A stretch of DNA of 64,000 nucleotides from Euglena gracilis (taxonomy: Eukaryota > Euglenida > Euglenophyceae > Euglenales). Positions 1-9,722 of this stretch are shown here, in pieces; the first letter of the stretch is position 1, and the number at the start of each line of letters is the position of its first letter. The notes under the pieces were generated by a model. The model did not search any database and was not told where the DNA came from. It saw nothing but the letters and a program-made list of their open reading frames with translations. The DNA lies in assembly GCA_039621445.1 (NCBI GenBank), contig CP154954.1, positions 56,096,457 to 56,160,456 of the forward strand. Direction: 5' to 3'. The translations under genes and the position numbers were made by a program.

Positions 1-290
1 ACAGTGGATCTGAAAATGTCGAACATGGTCGGAACAGACGACCAGCAATTTTGAGAGTGCTGTGCAGCATGGCTGAGTTCTGTAGCCATCATCAAAAACT
101 TTTTGGGGGAGAGTTTTCGATTGGTATGCCATTTGACTTCTAAACCGTACCGCCTGACGAACCAATACGTCCAATTTTGGAACAGCCGATTGCCCAGAAG
201 AATAGAGCACTGTGCAGTTCTGTCAAAGGCCATTGGGAAGAGCATGGCTGACCATGGCTTCTGAGTTGCAAAAACGACGACCCAACGATT
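1..290. repeat. Dispersed degenerate repeat, CTGTGCAGCATGGCTGA family
   Basis: This stretch shares phrases such as 'gtgcagcatggctgag', 'gccatca' and 'aagagc' with 18960-19190, 19960-20040 and 22070-22430, where the same words recur in the same order and partly in tandem. No coding signal for the receptor gene is visible. It is read as a decayed dispersed repeat in an intron of the gene that begins left of the window. Confidence 0.55.
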
Positions 291-600
291 GGCCGGGGGG
301 CCGGGGGCGACCGAGGCACCTTCGGCGCCGGTAGTCTCGTCCGGGCTCCCCCTTCTTGACGCAGAGTTTTTGTTCCCTTTTTCCTCTGTAGTGCTTGACG
401 TTGATTTTCTTTCAAAAGTGAAGTCTGATATTGGTTACAACTGGTATTGGGCAACCATGTTGTTGGCCTCTGCCAACGAATTTGGTGTGGGGTAACACAC
501 AAAAATCTGGATGTTGATTTTCCCAAAAGCGGGAATTTGCCTTTCTTTGTGTTTCATTTGTATTCACCCACAATGCTATTCTGCGTTCTTTGCCCATCAG

Positions 601-682
601 CACGTGGGACGACAGCCGCATCAAACTGCTGAATCCAAATTTCACCACTTGGAAGGTCCCGGCCAACCAGAGCATTCACCTT
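601..682 (+). CDS. Receptor exon, PstS-like domain A (W-N/D-D-P..ALNP segment)
   Basis: The exon follows a CAG acceptor at 598-600 and reads T-W-D-D-S-R-I-K-L-L-N-P-N-F-T. This is the PstS-family motif that follows 'GkIt' (bacterial consensus WnDpaIaalNPg). The donor GTTGTC at 683 leaves an 82-nt exon. The paralogous exon at 27607-27688 is also 82 nt and nearly identical in protein (W-D-D-S-R-I-R-T-L-N-P-N-F-T-S-W-K-V-P). It is the first exon of domain A in the window; the N-terminal half of domain A must lie upstream. Splice sites are inferred from the paralog comparison. Confidence 0.8.
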
Positions 683-724
683 GTTGTCAAGGGTGGATGC
701 ATTTTGCTTCTTGTTCTGGCCTTG

Positions 725-885
725 GGGATGTGTGGGGGGTACCATGCCCCCCCCCCCCATATCACACCCCCCTCCTTCGGCCAGTCCTTTGACCGAGACT
801 GACCCTCCATATGCCCCCCCATATAAGACCCCCCCAGGATTTTTTTTTTGGCTCCCGAGGGGGGTCCTATATGGGGGGCATGATT
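725..885. repeat. Inverted C/G-rich repeat with ATATGGGGGGCAT ends
   Basis: Left part carries GGGTACCATGCCCCCC and CCCCATAT; right part carries ATATGGGGGGCATGAT in inverted orientation, with 'catatgccccccc' between. The arrangement resembles a small fold-back or MITE-like intron repeat. No target duplication was resolved. Confidence 0.4.
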
Positions 886-1483
886 AGCATAGTAATTTTC
901 AAAGCTGGCAGCTCGTTTAAAACAAAAGTAAAAAAAAACACCTCTTTTAAAGAATGTATGTGTTATTTAAAAGGAACAAAAGAAAGGCCCTAGGCCGGCT
1001 CCCCCCTTGGGGGGGGGGGGGTGCTGGACTCCGGCTGGATCTGAGCTGGCCTGGGCTGGGACAAAATTGGATAATTGCCCAAAAAATAATATGCAAAACC
1101 CAATATTCAAAAATCTCACAACCCCCAAAAACGCCCAAAACCCCCCAAAATCGTTTTTGGCCCATTTGTTGAACACTATTTCCATTTGGGGGGGGGGGTT
1201 GGCTGGACCCGGCAAAAAAGGGGCTCCAGCAGCACCCTCCCCCCAGGGGGGCTGCTGTGGCTGGTCCGGCCAAAATCGGGGCTGAAGCGAAAATTACCAC
1301 AGCTGAATTTCTTTTATTTTTATTTAATCAAAGAGTTCCTATTTTTTTGAAATAGAAACAGGCAAAACCAATGGGACCAAGTTTCCCTTGATCGCAAATT
1401 TGAACTGGAAATGGATCAAATGATTCAAAACAGGTTTCTGCTTAAGGGATTGCAGTACCCCCAGGGGGGGGATTAGTGGACTA

Positions 1484-1815
1484 GTGGGATTTCTAGCAGA
1501 CCCCCCCCCCCGGGGGGTTTGCTAGCAGGGCTAGCTAGTGGATTTTTTTTTTCCAGTGACCGGCGCGAAGCGCTGTAAATTTTTTTGGGACCCCCAAAAA
1601 TGTCAAAAAATGCCCGTTTTTGGCCGTTTTTGGGAAATTTTGGAACAAAATCAGCCAAAAACCCATTAAAAACCTCATTTCCACCTCGGCGAGCAGCGCC
1701 GGAGGAAAACTTTTTCCAGTTGAGGGGACCCCCGGACCCCCCCCCCCGGGGGGGAGGGGGGTCCTAGCAGTCCATTTTTTCCAGTGTCTAGCCGATTGGC
1801 TAGCCAGTACCCCTC
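1484..1815. repeat. Dispersed element with GTGACCGGCG core, copy 1
   Basis: The segment with GTGACCGGCGCGAAGC, a run of 'cccccaaaaatg' phrases, 'CAGCGCCGGAGGAA' and 'tccattttttccagtgtctag' recurs in the same order at 38215-38562. The two copies are diverged but collinear over about 330 bp. They contain 'ctagc' inverted words near both ends. Read as a non-coding dispersed element inside an intron. Confidence 0.6.
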
Positions 1816-2104
1816 CCCCCTCCGGAGGCCTTTAAGCAAAAGCCTGATTCAAAAACCCATCATTTTTGGTCGAAATCATCAAAAATGTGCAAAATCGCCA
1901 ATTTCACCTATTTTCAAAAATTTTGTTGCTGAAACCATCCAAAATTTGTCTTAAATGTTCGAGAAATGGGAAAAAAAATTGAAAAGTAAAAAAGGTGAAA
2001 GAAATCTTTTTCCCTGGACCCTCAATATTTTTAGGCAGCCCAAATTTCTAGCCCTGGCCCAGCAAACCCACCTGGGGTCCTTAAAGACATGTAAGTTGGG
2101 GATT

Positions 2105-2252
2105 TGCGGCCCCCTGTCACACAAAGAGAAATTCGCTTCAAATCTCCTGGGCCCCGGCCGACGGAGGGTTTTTTGGCCGGGCCAATGAAATTCCTTTGGC
2201 ACGCTCTTATTGTCCCGGCCTCCTGGGAGCATGTCGGTGGGACAATTGGGGG
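2105..2252. repeat. Degenerate copy of the TTATTGTCC element
   Basis: Words 'gggccccggccgac', 'ttttttggccgggccaatgaaa', 'cctttggcac', 'cttattgtcc' and 'gtcggtgggacaatt' occur in the order seen at 5098-5270, and inverted at 2385-2555. This copy is the most decayed of the three. It lies immediately left of a MITE that carries a fresher copy. Confidence 0.6.
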
Positions 2253-2729
2253 CAGGGGATTTTTAGTCTTGAACCCCCCTGGTTGGGGAGGGTGGGTAGG
2301 GTGGGTAGGGTTGGTGAGTCCCTTGGACCCCCCTCCCCCCCCCTCCGGGGGGGGTGGAGGTGGGGGTAGGGGCTGGTGGGTACCCCCCCCCCCTTATTGT
2401 CCCACCGACCTCTCCCCGGGAGGCCCGACCGGACAATAAGAGGGGGGGACAATAAGGGGGTACCAAAGGAATTTTCATTGGCCGGGCCAAAAAATCCCCC
2501 GTCGGCCGGGGCCCAGGGACAATAAGGGGGGGGGACAATAAGGGGGGGGGGGGACGTACATCTTTTTCGGCGCCTGTGGCGCCAAAAAGGTGCTATTTTT
2601 AGCACTTTTTGGCCATTTTCGGGCAAAAGTGGGTGGGACCCCCGGGACCCCCCCGGGGGGCACCCCAGGGGGTGGGTGGGTGGGTGGATATTGACCCCCC
2701 CTCACCCCAGTCTTAAAAAAAAAACCCTG
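2253..2729. mobile_element. hAT-like MITE with a second element nested inside
   Basis: Left end CAGGGGATTTTTAGTCTTG and right end AGTCTTAAAA..AACCCTG form a terminal inverted repeat matching the family ends at 43528 and 54343. The internal 'cttttTcggcgcc..ggcgcc' hairpin core is also shared. The flanks aattgggg and actggggg agree at 6 of 8 positions, a weak target duplication. At 2385-2555 it contains an inverted copy of the TTATTGTCC element, making it longer than its relatives (about 235-290 bp). Confidence 0.6.
2385..2555. mobile_element. TTATTGTCC terminal-inverted-repeat element, nested
   Basis: The element runs from CCCCCCTTATTGTCC to GGACAATAAGGGGG, with further GGACAATAAG words inside. 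It matches 5098-5270 in reverse orientation, including the shared 'ccggccgac' and 'aattttcattggcc' words. It sits inside the MITE at 2253-2729, where related MITEs instead read straight from the G/C-rich end into GTAYAT-CTTTTT. This gives an order of insertion. Confidence 0.6.
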
Positions 2730-2903
2730 ACTGGGGGGTGGTAACCAGGTGCTTTATCTTGGGGTGGTTGTGAAACAAGGATCCAGAATACCGAAAGCTC
2801 ATTGACTGAAAGGAAAAAAAGGAGAAAAAGAGCCAAAAGACAGCTCTTCTTGTGCAGCGGAGAAGGCCAAACTGGCCATCCAGCCATGCCTATGGTCCGC
2901 CAG

Positions 2904-3017
2904 GAGAGCAACGACGTCACGATGGCATTCAAGACCGCATTGCTGGACTTCTCCAAAACTTTCTCCAATTATGTGGAGATGAGTGCCCGACCCTCCTGGG
3001 GCAATTTGAGCAATCTG
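2904..3017 (+). CDS. Receptor exon, PstS-like domain A (post-hinge segment)
   Basis: Acceptor GTCCGCCAG ends at 2903; the exon opens E-S-N-D-V-T-M-A-F-K-T-A-L and ends S-W-G-N-L-S-N-L before donor GTATGG at 3018. The position after the SIHL exon, and the T-x-A-F helix, correspond to the PstS 'R.dgSGTt..F...L' region that helps bind phosphate. The serine-glycine ligand motif is not preserved as such. Domain B has a close paralog at 27841-27957. Phase 0 at both sides agrees with the exon ending at 682. Confidence 0.75.
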
Positions 3018-3076
3018 GTATGGAGAACCTAAGGGTGGATATTGGCGTTTCATTTTCATTTTGGCCACAGTCACCA

Positions 3077-3205
3077 CACCGGACTGAGGCCGACCAACCC
3101 CACCAAGGTGAGGGGGGCCGAGTCCCTCCTCAGCTACGTGTTGCAGACGCCATGGACCATCAGCTACGCCGCCCTGCAGCACGCCGTCGCCGCCAACGCC
3201 ACCCA
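3077..3205 (+). CDS. Receptor exon, PstS-like domain A (TPWTISYA segment)
   Basis: The frame reads P-T-N-P-T-K-V-R-G-A-E-S-L-L-S-Y-V-L-Q-T-P-W-T-I-S-Y-A and then H-A-V-A-A-N-A-T-Q, matching the PstS consensus in which a helix 'vv.yV..tpgsIGYv' follows the hinge. The paralog at 28917-29149 continues about 40 residues further. Here homology stops at A-N-A-T-Q, where a G/C-rich repeat begins, so the exon is either shortened by the repeat or has an unrecognised donor. The acceptor (CCACAG at 3071-3076) gives a phase that does not fit the previous donor, so the left edge is uncertain. Confidence 0.65.
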
Positions 3206-3335
3206 GGCAGACAATTTTTTAAGCACTGGCCGACCCCCCCCCCCCCCCAGGGGTGGGTGACTGGTTTTTTCGGAGTGACTGACTGGTTTTTGGCCCGGAC
3301 CCCCCCGGGGGGTTGGCAAAAAACCACCAAAGTGA
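3205..3335. repeat. AAGCACTG / GACTGACTGGTTTT repeat
   Basis: The segment 'ttaagcactgg..cccccccc..gtgactgg..gtgactgactggtttttggcccggac' recurs at 13145-13290 and, in part, at 13400-13460 and 40425-40445. It directly abuts the truncated end of the domain A exon, so it may have inserted into coding sequence or be the 5' part of an intron. Confidence 0.5.
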
Positions 3336-3439
3336 ACCGGCACCGGGGAGGTGGCAAAAGACCATTCACAAAGTTTGCCGTGCGTTTGGCCATATTGTAA
3401 GGGCTGCGGGAATAAAGAAAAAAAGGAAAAAAAGGGGGG

Positions 3440-3590
3440 GGTGACACGTTTTCAGTGAGGGCATTTGTGGCAATGACACGTTTTCAGTGAAGGCATCCGG
3501 GTTCAGGCCCGTTTTCAGTGAGGGCATTTGTGTCAATGACACGTTTTCAGTGAAGGCATCCGGGTTCAGGCACGTTTTCAGTGAGGGCGC
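3440..3590. repeat. Tandem repeat, about 76-bp unit
   Basis: The unit 'cgttttcagtgagggcattt..caatgacacgttttcagtgaaggcatccgggttcagg' is present twice in succession, with a partial third copy. Half-units of about 38 bp are themselves related through CGTTTTCAGTGA. Confidence 0.75.
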
Positions 3591-3696
3591 CGTTTTTTGG
3601 GTCCGAATTTCACAAATTGCCGTTTTTGACCCCTTGCGTGAATCATGACCACGAATTTCAGGGCAGGCATTTGGCGGGCTCTGAAAACGTTTTTTA

Positions 3697-3815
3697 TACA
3701 CAAATTGTGGCTGAGCCCAGATTTCAGCCTGAAAACGTGTTCAGCCAGGGGCCCCCGAAGGGGGCCCCTGAACACGTTTTCAGGCTGAAATCTGGGCTCA
3801 GCCACAATTTGTGTA
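3697..3815. repeat. 119-bp near-perfect palindrome
   Basis: Left arm from 3697 ('tacacaaattgtggctgagc') mirrors the right arm ending at 3815 ('gctcagccacaatttgtgta'). Arms are about 56-59 bp, with a centre at the GGGGCCCCCGAAGGGGGCCCC stretch near 3757 and a 3-4 base difference close to the centre. It carries ACGTTTTCAG words that link it to the tandem repeat just upstream. Confidence 0.85.
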
Positions 3816-3829
3816 CAGAAACCGTGTAC

Positions 3830-4095
3830 CAACCCCCCCCCCCCCTTTATGGCCGCCCCCCGGGCGGCCCGAACCCCCCGTGTGGCCAATTAGGGGGGGG
3901 GGGGACAATTAGGGGGGGGGGTTACCCCTAACCCCCCCCCCTAATTGGCCACCTGGACCCCGTCCTTCATAGTCGCGAACCCCCGTAAACACCCGAATAA
4001 AGGCATTTTCCCTTGAAATGAGTAACCCCCCCCCCTAATTGGCCACCTGGGCTCTGGCCAATTAGGGGTGGGGGACAAATAGGGGGGGGGGGGGT
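3830..4095. repeat. CCCCTAATTGGCCACC / GGCCAATTAGGGG inverted words
   Basis: Several copies of CCCCCTAATTGGCCAC and its complement GGCCAATTAGGGGG occur between 3885 and 4085, separated by unique bits such as 'ccccgtccttcatagtcgcg'. The layout resembles small elements with poly-C ends inserted next to each other. Confidence 0.5.
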
Positions 4096-4116
4096 CACGT
4101 TATTGGGGCTCTGGCT

Positions 4117-4460
4117 TCACGCCCGAACTGGCGTTCTGGACGCCGGTTCGGCGCAGAAATTTCTGCGCCGATCCGGTGTCCAGAACGCCGGTTCGGGCGG
4201 GAAAACGGCATCCTGGGGACCGAAAATGAAAAGTGCCAAAAAGTGTCCAAAATGGTTTGTAGACATGAGGCAATCATATCTGAGCACTTTTTGGGGGGTA
4301 TTTGGCCAGAAATTGGGGTATTTTGTGCAACAATTTCCATTTGGCCAAATCTGGGGATTTTCTGAAATAGAATACCATGCAGCAGGGCTGAAATCTAAGG
4401 CCATCTAAAACCCTTGAGAAGGGTTATCGATCAAGGGGCAACATGGCAGGTGAACAGTGG
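4117..4460. repeat. GCCGGTTCGGGCG family element, copy 1
   Basis: It opens with an imperfect palindrome (ACGCCGGTTCGGCGCAG and its complement around GAAATTTC) and continues with a block reading 'ccaaaaagtgtccaaaatgg', 'atgaggcaatcatat', 'ggccagaaattgggg', 'accatgcagcagggctgaa'. The same order is found at 19735-20040 and 21855-22160, the copies differing by substitutions and small gaps. Confidence 0.75.
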
Positions 4461-4499
4461 ATTTTGGAATTTGCGAAAAGGGTCCAAAAATCGTAATTC

Positions 4500-4960
4500 T
4501 GAAAAAACGCAAGGGGTCCAGCTAAAATTTCCTAACCATCTGAAAAACCCAGGGGAGGGTCCAACCAATTTTGAAAACACCTAGGGGGGCCAAAATTTCC
4601 CAACTGTAATTAACATTTCCGAACAATTTTGAAAAATTCCCGGGGGGGTCCAGCCAAAATTTCCCAACCGTACTTCTGAAAAACCCTAGGGGGGGCTCCA
4701 GCCAATTTTTTTTTCAACCGTGTTTGTGAAGAAACCCAGCCAAAATTTCTGAACCGGAATTCTGAAAAAAAAGGGGGATCAAATCCCAACCATAATTCTA
4801 GAAAAAAAACCAGCGGGGTCAAACCGAAAATTCGGCATTGCAAATTTGAAAAAATCTGGGGGGGTCCAGCCAAAATTTCCCAACCGTGATTCTGAAAAAA
4901 CCTAGGGTGGTCCAACCAAAAAAATTTTCCAAATTGTAATTCTGAAAAAAAAAACGTTTC
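4500..4960. repeat. Degenerate tandem array, CAGCCAAAATTTCCCAACCG unit
   Basis: About ten diverged units of 45-60 bp contain 'gggggtccagccaaaatttc', 'caaccgt' and 'attctgaaaaa'. It is a minisatellite-like stretch inside an intron with no coding signal. Confidence 0.6.
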
Positions 4961-5097
4961 GATTGATGGGTAACCTGGCATCAGACGGATAAAAACTTCA
5001 ATCGGCCGATCGACATGACCATGAGCCCAAAGGATCCCAAAAATGCCCAAAAATGTTCAGAAACTGGGTATTTAGGGCGAAATTGGCCTTTCCCCCC

Positions 5098-5270
5098 CCC
5101 CCCCCCCCTTATTGTCCCCCCCCCCTTATTGTCCCTGGGCCCCGGCCGACAGGGGATTTTTTGGCCCGGCCAATGAAAATTCCTTTGGTACCCCCTTATT
5201 GTCCCCCCCCCCTTATTGTCCCGTCGGGCCTCCCGGGGAGAGGTGGGTGGGACAATAAGGGGGGGGGGGG
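5098..5270. mobile_element. TTATTGTCC element, forward copy
   Basis: Opens with poly-C and two CCTTATTGTCC words, continues through GGCCCCGGCCGAC and 'ttttttggcccggccaatg', and closes with GTGGGACAATAAGGGGG. It is the reverse complement of the nested element at 2385-2555. Poly-C/poly-G ends blur any target duplication. Confidence 0.65.
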
Positions 5271-5276
5271 TGGTAT

Positions 5277-5460
5277 TCCTTGAACGCCGGTTCGGGCGTG
5301 AAGCCAGAGCCCCTAATACACGGTTTCAACAACTGTGTCCAGAACGCCGGTTCGGGCGTGAAGCCGTGTTCCAGAACGCCGGTTCGGGCGGCAGGCCGAA
5401 CCGGCGTTCTGGAACACGGCTTCACGCCCGAACCGGCGTTCTGGACACAGTTTTCGTATC
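5277..5460. repeat. GCCGGTTCGGGCG repeat with palindrome
   Basis: Three direct copies of AGAACGCCGGTTCGGGCG are followed by inverted copies. The stretch from about 5334 ('tgtgtccagaacgccggttc') to about 5452 is a long palindrome with arms of about 55 bp centred on GGGCGGCAGGCC near 5393. It belongs to the same family as 4117-4460, but without the downstream block. Confidence 0.8.
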
Positions 5461-5639
5461 AGACACCACCCGGAGGCTCTCGACCTATAGATAGAGTATG
5501 ACCTCCACCTCTGGTAGCAATTCTTCTGTTTTTTTTTTCAATAGGAGGAGCTTTGGGGCGTGAAGTGATTGCTGATGTGATGGGGGTGTACGGGTCGCGG
5601 GCGGGGTCGTGGGGGGGGTCGCAGGGGGGGAACGTGATA

Positions 5640-5850
5640 GTTTTGACTGGTCACGTGTGTCCAGTGTGACCTCACATACAACGTCACAAGTGGCCTATTT
5701 TACAACTTTTGTGTCCAAAAATAGATCCAATAAGGAATTTATCACAAATTTTTGGCAACTTTGATTCCCAATTTGGGTGCCATTTCCTAATTAGGTGCCA
5801 TTTTTTGGCTCCTTGGATGCGGAAACCCTCCATGTGTGGATTGTGGGGGG
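5640..5850. repeat. Dispersed duplication, copy 1 (GTGTGACCTCACA family)
   Basis: The block 'gtcacgtgtg..ccagtgtgacctcaca..aacgtcaca..tttgtgtccaaaaatagatccaat' through 'aggtgccattttttggctcc' and 'gatgcggaaaccctccatgtg' recurs at 6865-7085 with about nine of ten bases identical. The two copies are direct repeats about 1.2 kb apart. Confidence 0.85.
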
Positions 5851-6227
5851 GGGGGGGCGCGGGGGGTACACTCCCAATGATGGAGAAGTGAAGAGGTTGG
5901 GTTAGCCAAAGTTACCTCCTCAGCCTTGTAGTGAATTTTTTGTTTTACACAGGATCCGCGGAACAAATGTTGGGACAATGATGGAGCATCGATGTGAACA
6001 AGATTGAGAAAAGTAAGCTAGGATTCAAGGTTGACGGCTTGTTTTTTTTGAAACAAAAAAAACATGGTTTTTTTTAAAAAGATATGTTTTTTAAAAATAA
6101 AAAATAAAAACGTCATGGAGGAGCTTTGGCAGGGGGGGGGGAGGGGGGTCCCGAGGTCAGTTTTTTTTGCATTTTTTGGCACTTTTTGCTGTACTGTCTC
6201 AACACAGGGGGGGGAGGGTCCTGGGGA

Positions 6228-6315
6228 GGAGCCCACACCGCGGTTATCACCGCGGTTACACCGCGGTTACACCGCGGTTACGTGGGCAAGGTGCCTTGCA
6301 AGGTAGGAGGCAGAG
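6228..6315. repeat. CCGCGGTTA short tandem array
   Basis: Units of 11 bp (ACCGCGGTTAC and ATCACCGCGGTTA variants) repeat about four times, flanked by GGAGCCCACA on the left and GTGGGCAAGGTGCCTTGCAAGG on the right. The same flank-array-flank package occurs at 15732-15815, and shorter forms at 7116-7162 and 16562-16590. Each unit holds the self-complementary hexamer CCGCGG. Confidence 0.8.
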
Positions 6316-6859
6316 TTTCGGGGGCGTCGGCAAAATGGGAAATCCCCCCAAAGTAAGACCACCCGAAAAAACGGTAACCCCCCAAATAACCCCCCCCCCC
6401 CCCGGTGTGTTCAATTTAGATGAGCTGGGGCCCCAGGGGGGGGGGGGGGGTGGTGACATTGGTGAAAAGTGGTCGGAAAGATAAGTAAAAAATCATGAAA
6501 TTTGGTGAAATTTCAAGTGCCGGAAATTTCAGTCTCCACCCTAGGGGGGGGGTGTTGTTTGGGTGTGTGTGGTATTTGACACATGGAAAACCAAAGGAAA
6601 ACAGGGGGGTGTTATTTTGGCGCTCGAAATCAGCCCCAGAGGGGGGGGTGTTATTTGGGGGATGCTATTTGGGGGGGGGTTATTTGGGGGGGTTTACTCC
6701 TTCGCTAAATGACCCCCACTTCTAAAAACGCCAAGTCAGTTCTCTTCCGGCCAGAAACGGGTCATTATGAGGTTATTTGAAGGAGTCGAGTTAGGGTTAA
6801 GGTTCTTGCAAACAGTTTAACCCTTCTCGCTGAACGTCGCGGGGGGGGGGGGTCGGGGG

Positions 6860-7090
6860 GGACGTGGCAGTTTTGACGGGTCACGTGTGACCAGTGTGAC
6901 CTCACACACAACGTCACATGTGCCCTACTTTTAGAACTTTTGTGTCCAAAAATAGATCCAATTAGGAATTTATCACACATTTTGGCAATTTTGATTCCTA
7001 ATTTGGGTGCTAATTCCTAATTAGGTGCCATTTTTTGGCTCCTACTGGGATGCGGAAACCCTCCATGTGGGGGTCGCGGGGGTTGCGAGG
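6860..7090. repeat. Dispersed duplication, copy 2 (GTGTGACCTCACA family)
   Basis: Collinear with 5640-5850. The right edge runs into GGGGTCGCGGGGG and then the CCGCGGTTA array at 7116, whereas copy 1 runs into a different G-rich tract. It includes the shared 'aggaatttatcaca' and 'ttcctaattaggtgccatt' words that also relate it to the minisatellite at 15050-15370. Confidence 0.85.
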
Positions 7091-8057
7091 GGTACACCCC
7101 TCTTGTTCTTGTTCTCACCGCGGTTACACCGCGGTTACACCGCGGTTACACCGCGGTTATCTGGGCTCCTCCTGGGGTCCCAACTGTACTGCCAACCCCC
7201 CCCTCAAAAATTGGCCAAAAACCGGCGCCGAAGGCGCCGGAAAAATTTTTTAGGGCCTTTTTTTGGTCCAAAAAGGCCATTTTTGGTGTCAAAATTTTCA
7301 TCTGTCTCGGACCGTTCGGCACTAGGGGGGGGGTCCCAAAAATCCCAACTGTACAGGGGGGGGGGAGGGGGGGTCCCCAAAAACCCCCAACTGTACTGCC
7401 GTCGCCCTGGAGGGTTTGGGGGAAAATTATTTTGCAACGTTTTTTTTCGGAAAAAGTGCATTTTTTATCTCTACAACATTCATTTTTTTGGGTTGAAAGC
7501 ATGATTTTTCGCACCAGAAAACACAGATTTGGAAATACTTTCACACATTTGGAAAAAAAAAACTTCACAGGGGGTGTTCCCCCCATGACCCCCCTCCCCC
7601 AACCCGACCTAAGACCCGTTTCGGCCATTTTTTCTGAAAAACTTGGCCGGTGATGCCTAATTTGACAAAATATTCTGGTAGATTTCCTAATGTTCGTTTG
7701 GGGGATTCCTATTTTGGAGCTTAAAAAGGATTTTTTCCCAAAAATTCGTTTTCGGTGATTTCTAATCTGGCCACCGAAAATGTGACCCCCCCTCGTGACC
7801 CCCCCCTGTGACCCCCCCGTGACCCCCCCCTCGTGACCCGAACCACCCGCGAAAAATTTTCTTCAAAAAAATGGTCATTTCGCAAGGAAAAAGGTCAATT
7901 TTTGCTTTTTCAAAAAAAACATGTTTTTTTGCGTTTTTTTTTAAAAAAACACGTTTTTTGTTTTTTTTAAAAAAAAACAAAAACAACGTCAACCCTGCCA
8001 GGATTGAGACCAGGCTGTTTCTGAGAGTTTTTACATCCCATTGTCTGTCCTTGGGAG

Positions 8058-8365
8058 GCTAGGCACAGCGGGGGGGGGCTGAGGGGGGGGCGAGCGGCCG
8101 CGCGGGGGGGAGGGGGGGGAGCGGGGTCCGAGAGCGGCCGCGCGGGCGGAACGCATCTTAAAATCGGTGATTTTCGGGTCCAAAAAGTGGTCATTTTTTG
8201 CCATTTTTGGGCCATTTTTGACCAAAAAGTGCTTTTTTGGCCGCGCGCAGAGCGCGCGGCCCCCAAATTTGCCATTTTGTGTCCGAAAATGGTCATTTTT
8301 GGTCATTTTTGGGCCTCAAAAAATCGCGATTTTTTCGCCAAATTTTTTTTTTTTTGGCTATGCTA
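8058..8365. repeat. CTAGGCACAGTGGGG element, copy 1
   Basis: Begins GGCTAGGCACAGCGGGG, passes G-rich 'gagcggccgcgcgg', then 'aaaatcggtgattttcgggtcc', a GGCCGCGCGCAGAGCGCGCG palindrome near 8240, and ends in a T-run before 'gcacagtggggg'. The entire unit recurs at 8752-9100 with high identity, suggesting a tandem or twice-inserted element of about 310-340 bp. Confidence 0.8.
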
Positions 8366-8751
8366 TGCACAGTGGGGGGAGTCCAGGGGGGGGGCGAGCG
8401 GCCGCGGGGGGGGCCGCGCAGGGGCCGTGCGGGGGGGGGGGAGGGGGGTCCCGGACCCCCCCGAGCGGCGCACCTAGCCTCCTTGGTCTTGGCTTTTTTT
8501 GCCTGCAGCCAGGGATGGCCCTCGTTTTCTAACCGATCATTTTGAAACACTTTTTTTTTTCGAAAAAAACCCCTGTTTTGTTTGTAAAAAAACAACGTTT
8601 TTTGCCTTCGTGGCCGCCCGCCGTTTTTTTAAAAAAAATGTTTTTTTCCCCTTCGGGCTTTTACTCAGTGTCGGCATCACAAGGGAATTTCTCTTCGCTC
8701 CTGTCAGTCGGCGATTTCTGTCAATCGAACATCGGAGACAAGGCAGTACAG

Positions 8752-9105
8752 GCTAGGCACAGTGGAGGCTAGGCACAGTGGGGGGGGGGGGGGGCTGGGG
8801 GGGGACGAGCAGCCGGGCGGCCACGCGGGGGGGGGGGGGAGGGGGTGAGGGTGGGCTCCGAGGGCGGCCGCGCGGGCGGAACACATCCTAAAATCGGTGG
8901 TTTTCGGGTCCAAAAAGTGGTCATTTTTTGCCATTTTTGGGCCATTTTTGACCAAAAAAGTGCTTTTTGGGCCGCGCGCAGAGCGCGCGGCCCCCAAATT
9001 TGCCATTTTGTGTCCGAAAATGGTCATTTTTGGTCATTTTTGGGCCTCAAGAAATCGCGATTTTTTGCCAAAATTTTTTTTCTTGCTACATAGGCACAGT
9101 GGGAG
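8752..9105. repeat. CTAGGCACAGTGGGG element, copy 2
   Basis: Same order of blocks as 8058-8365, preceded by a duplicated AGGCTAGGCACAGTGG start. The central GCGCGCAGAGCGCGC palindrome is intact. Both copies end at a GCACAGTGGGG word after a T-run, so the boundary word is present at each side, like a target or terminal repeat. Confidence 0.8.
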
Positions 9106-9722
9106 GGGGGGGGGAGGGGGCGGGGGGCGGGGGGGGGGCGAGGATGGACCCCCGCGCGCGGGCCGGCGGGGGAGTGGGGGATCCCGGCCCCCCCCCGCGC
9201 CTCTTCCCTCCCCTCTAGTGGTCAACCCCCTCCCCACCTCCCCCCCCGTACAATTCCAACCCCCTCTTGGAACCACCTCTCCCCCCCACTTCCAACCCCC
9301 CCGCAATACAGATGGAAAATAAACTGCGACACTTTTGCCAGTGTTTTTGTGAACATGGGGGGAAGAAGCGAAGCAACGCACCTTCATACAGCAATCCAAT
9401 GGAGCCACTCTTGCAGAAACAGTACATGTTAGGCACGAACACAGTAGGAAATTGGCTGATGGAAAAGCAAGGTTGACGGCTTGTTTTTTTGAAGCAGAAA
9501 AAATGCTTTTTTTAAATAAATAAAAAAACAAAAACCAGGGCTAGAAAGAAGTTAGAAGAAGAAGTTAAAGTTCAACCTCACTTCAACTTCAACATCTGTT
9601 CAACTTCAATCCTGGCCTTTTGGCGCCTTTGGTGCCAAAAGAAAGCGGCCACTTTGAGGGGTGAACCAAAACTTGCCAAAAAAATTGGCAACTTTGGGGG
9701 AGGACACTTTGGGGGGTAAATT

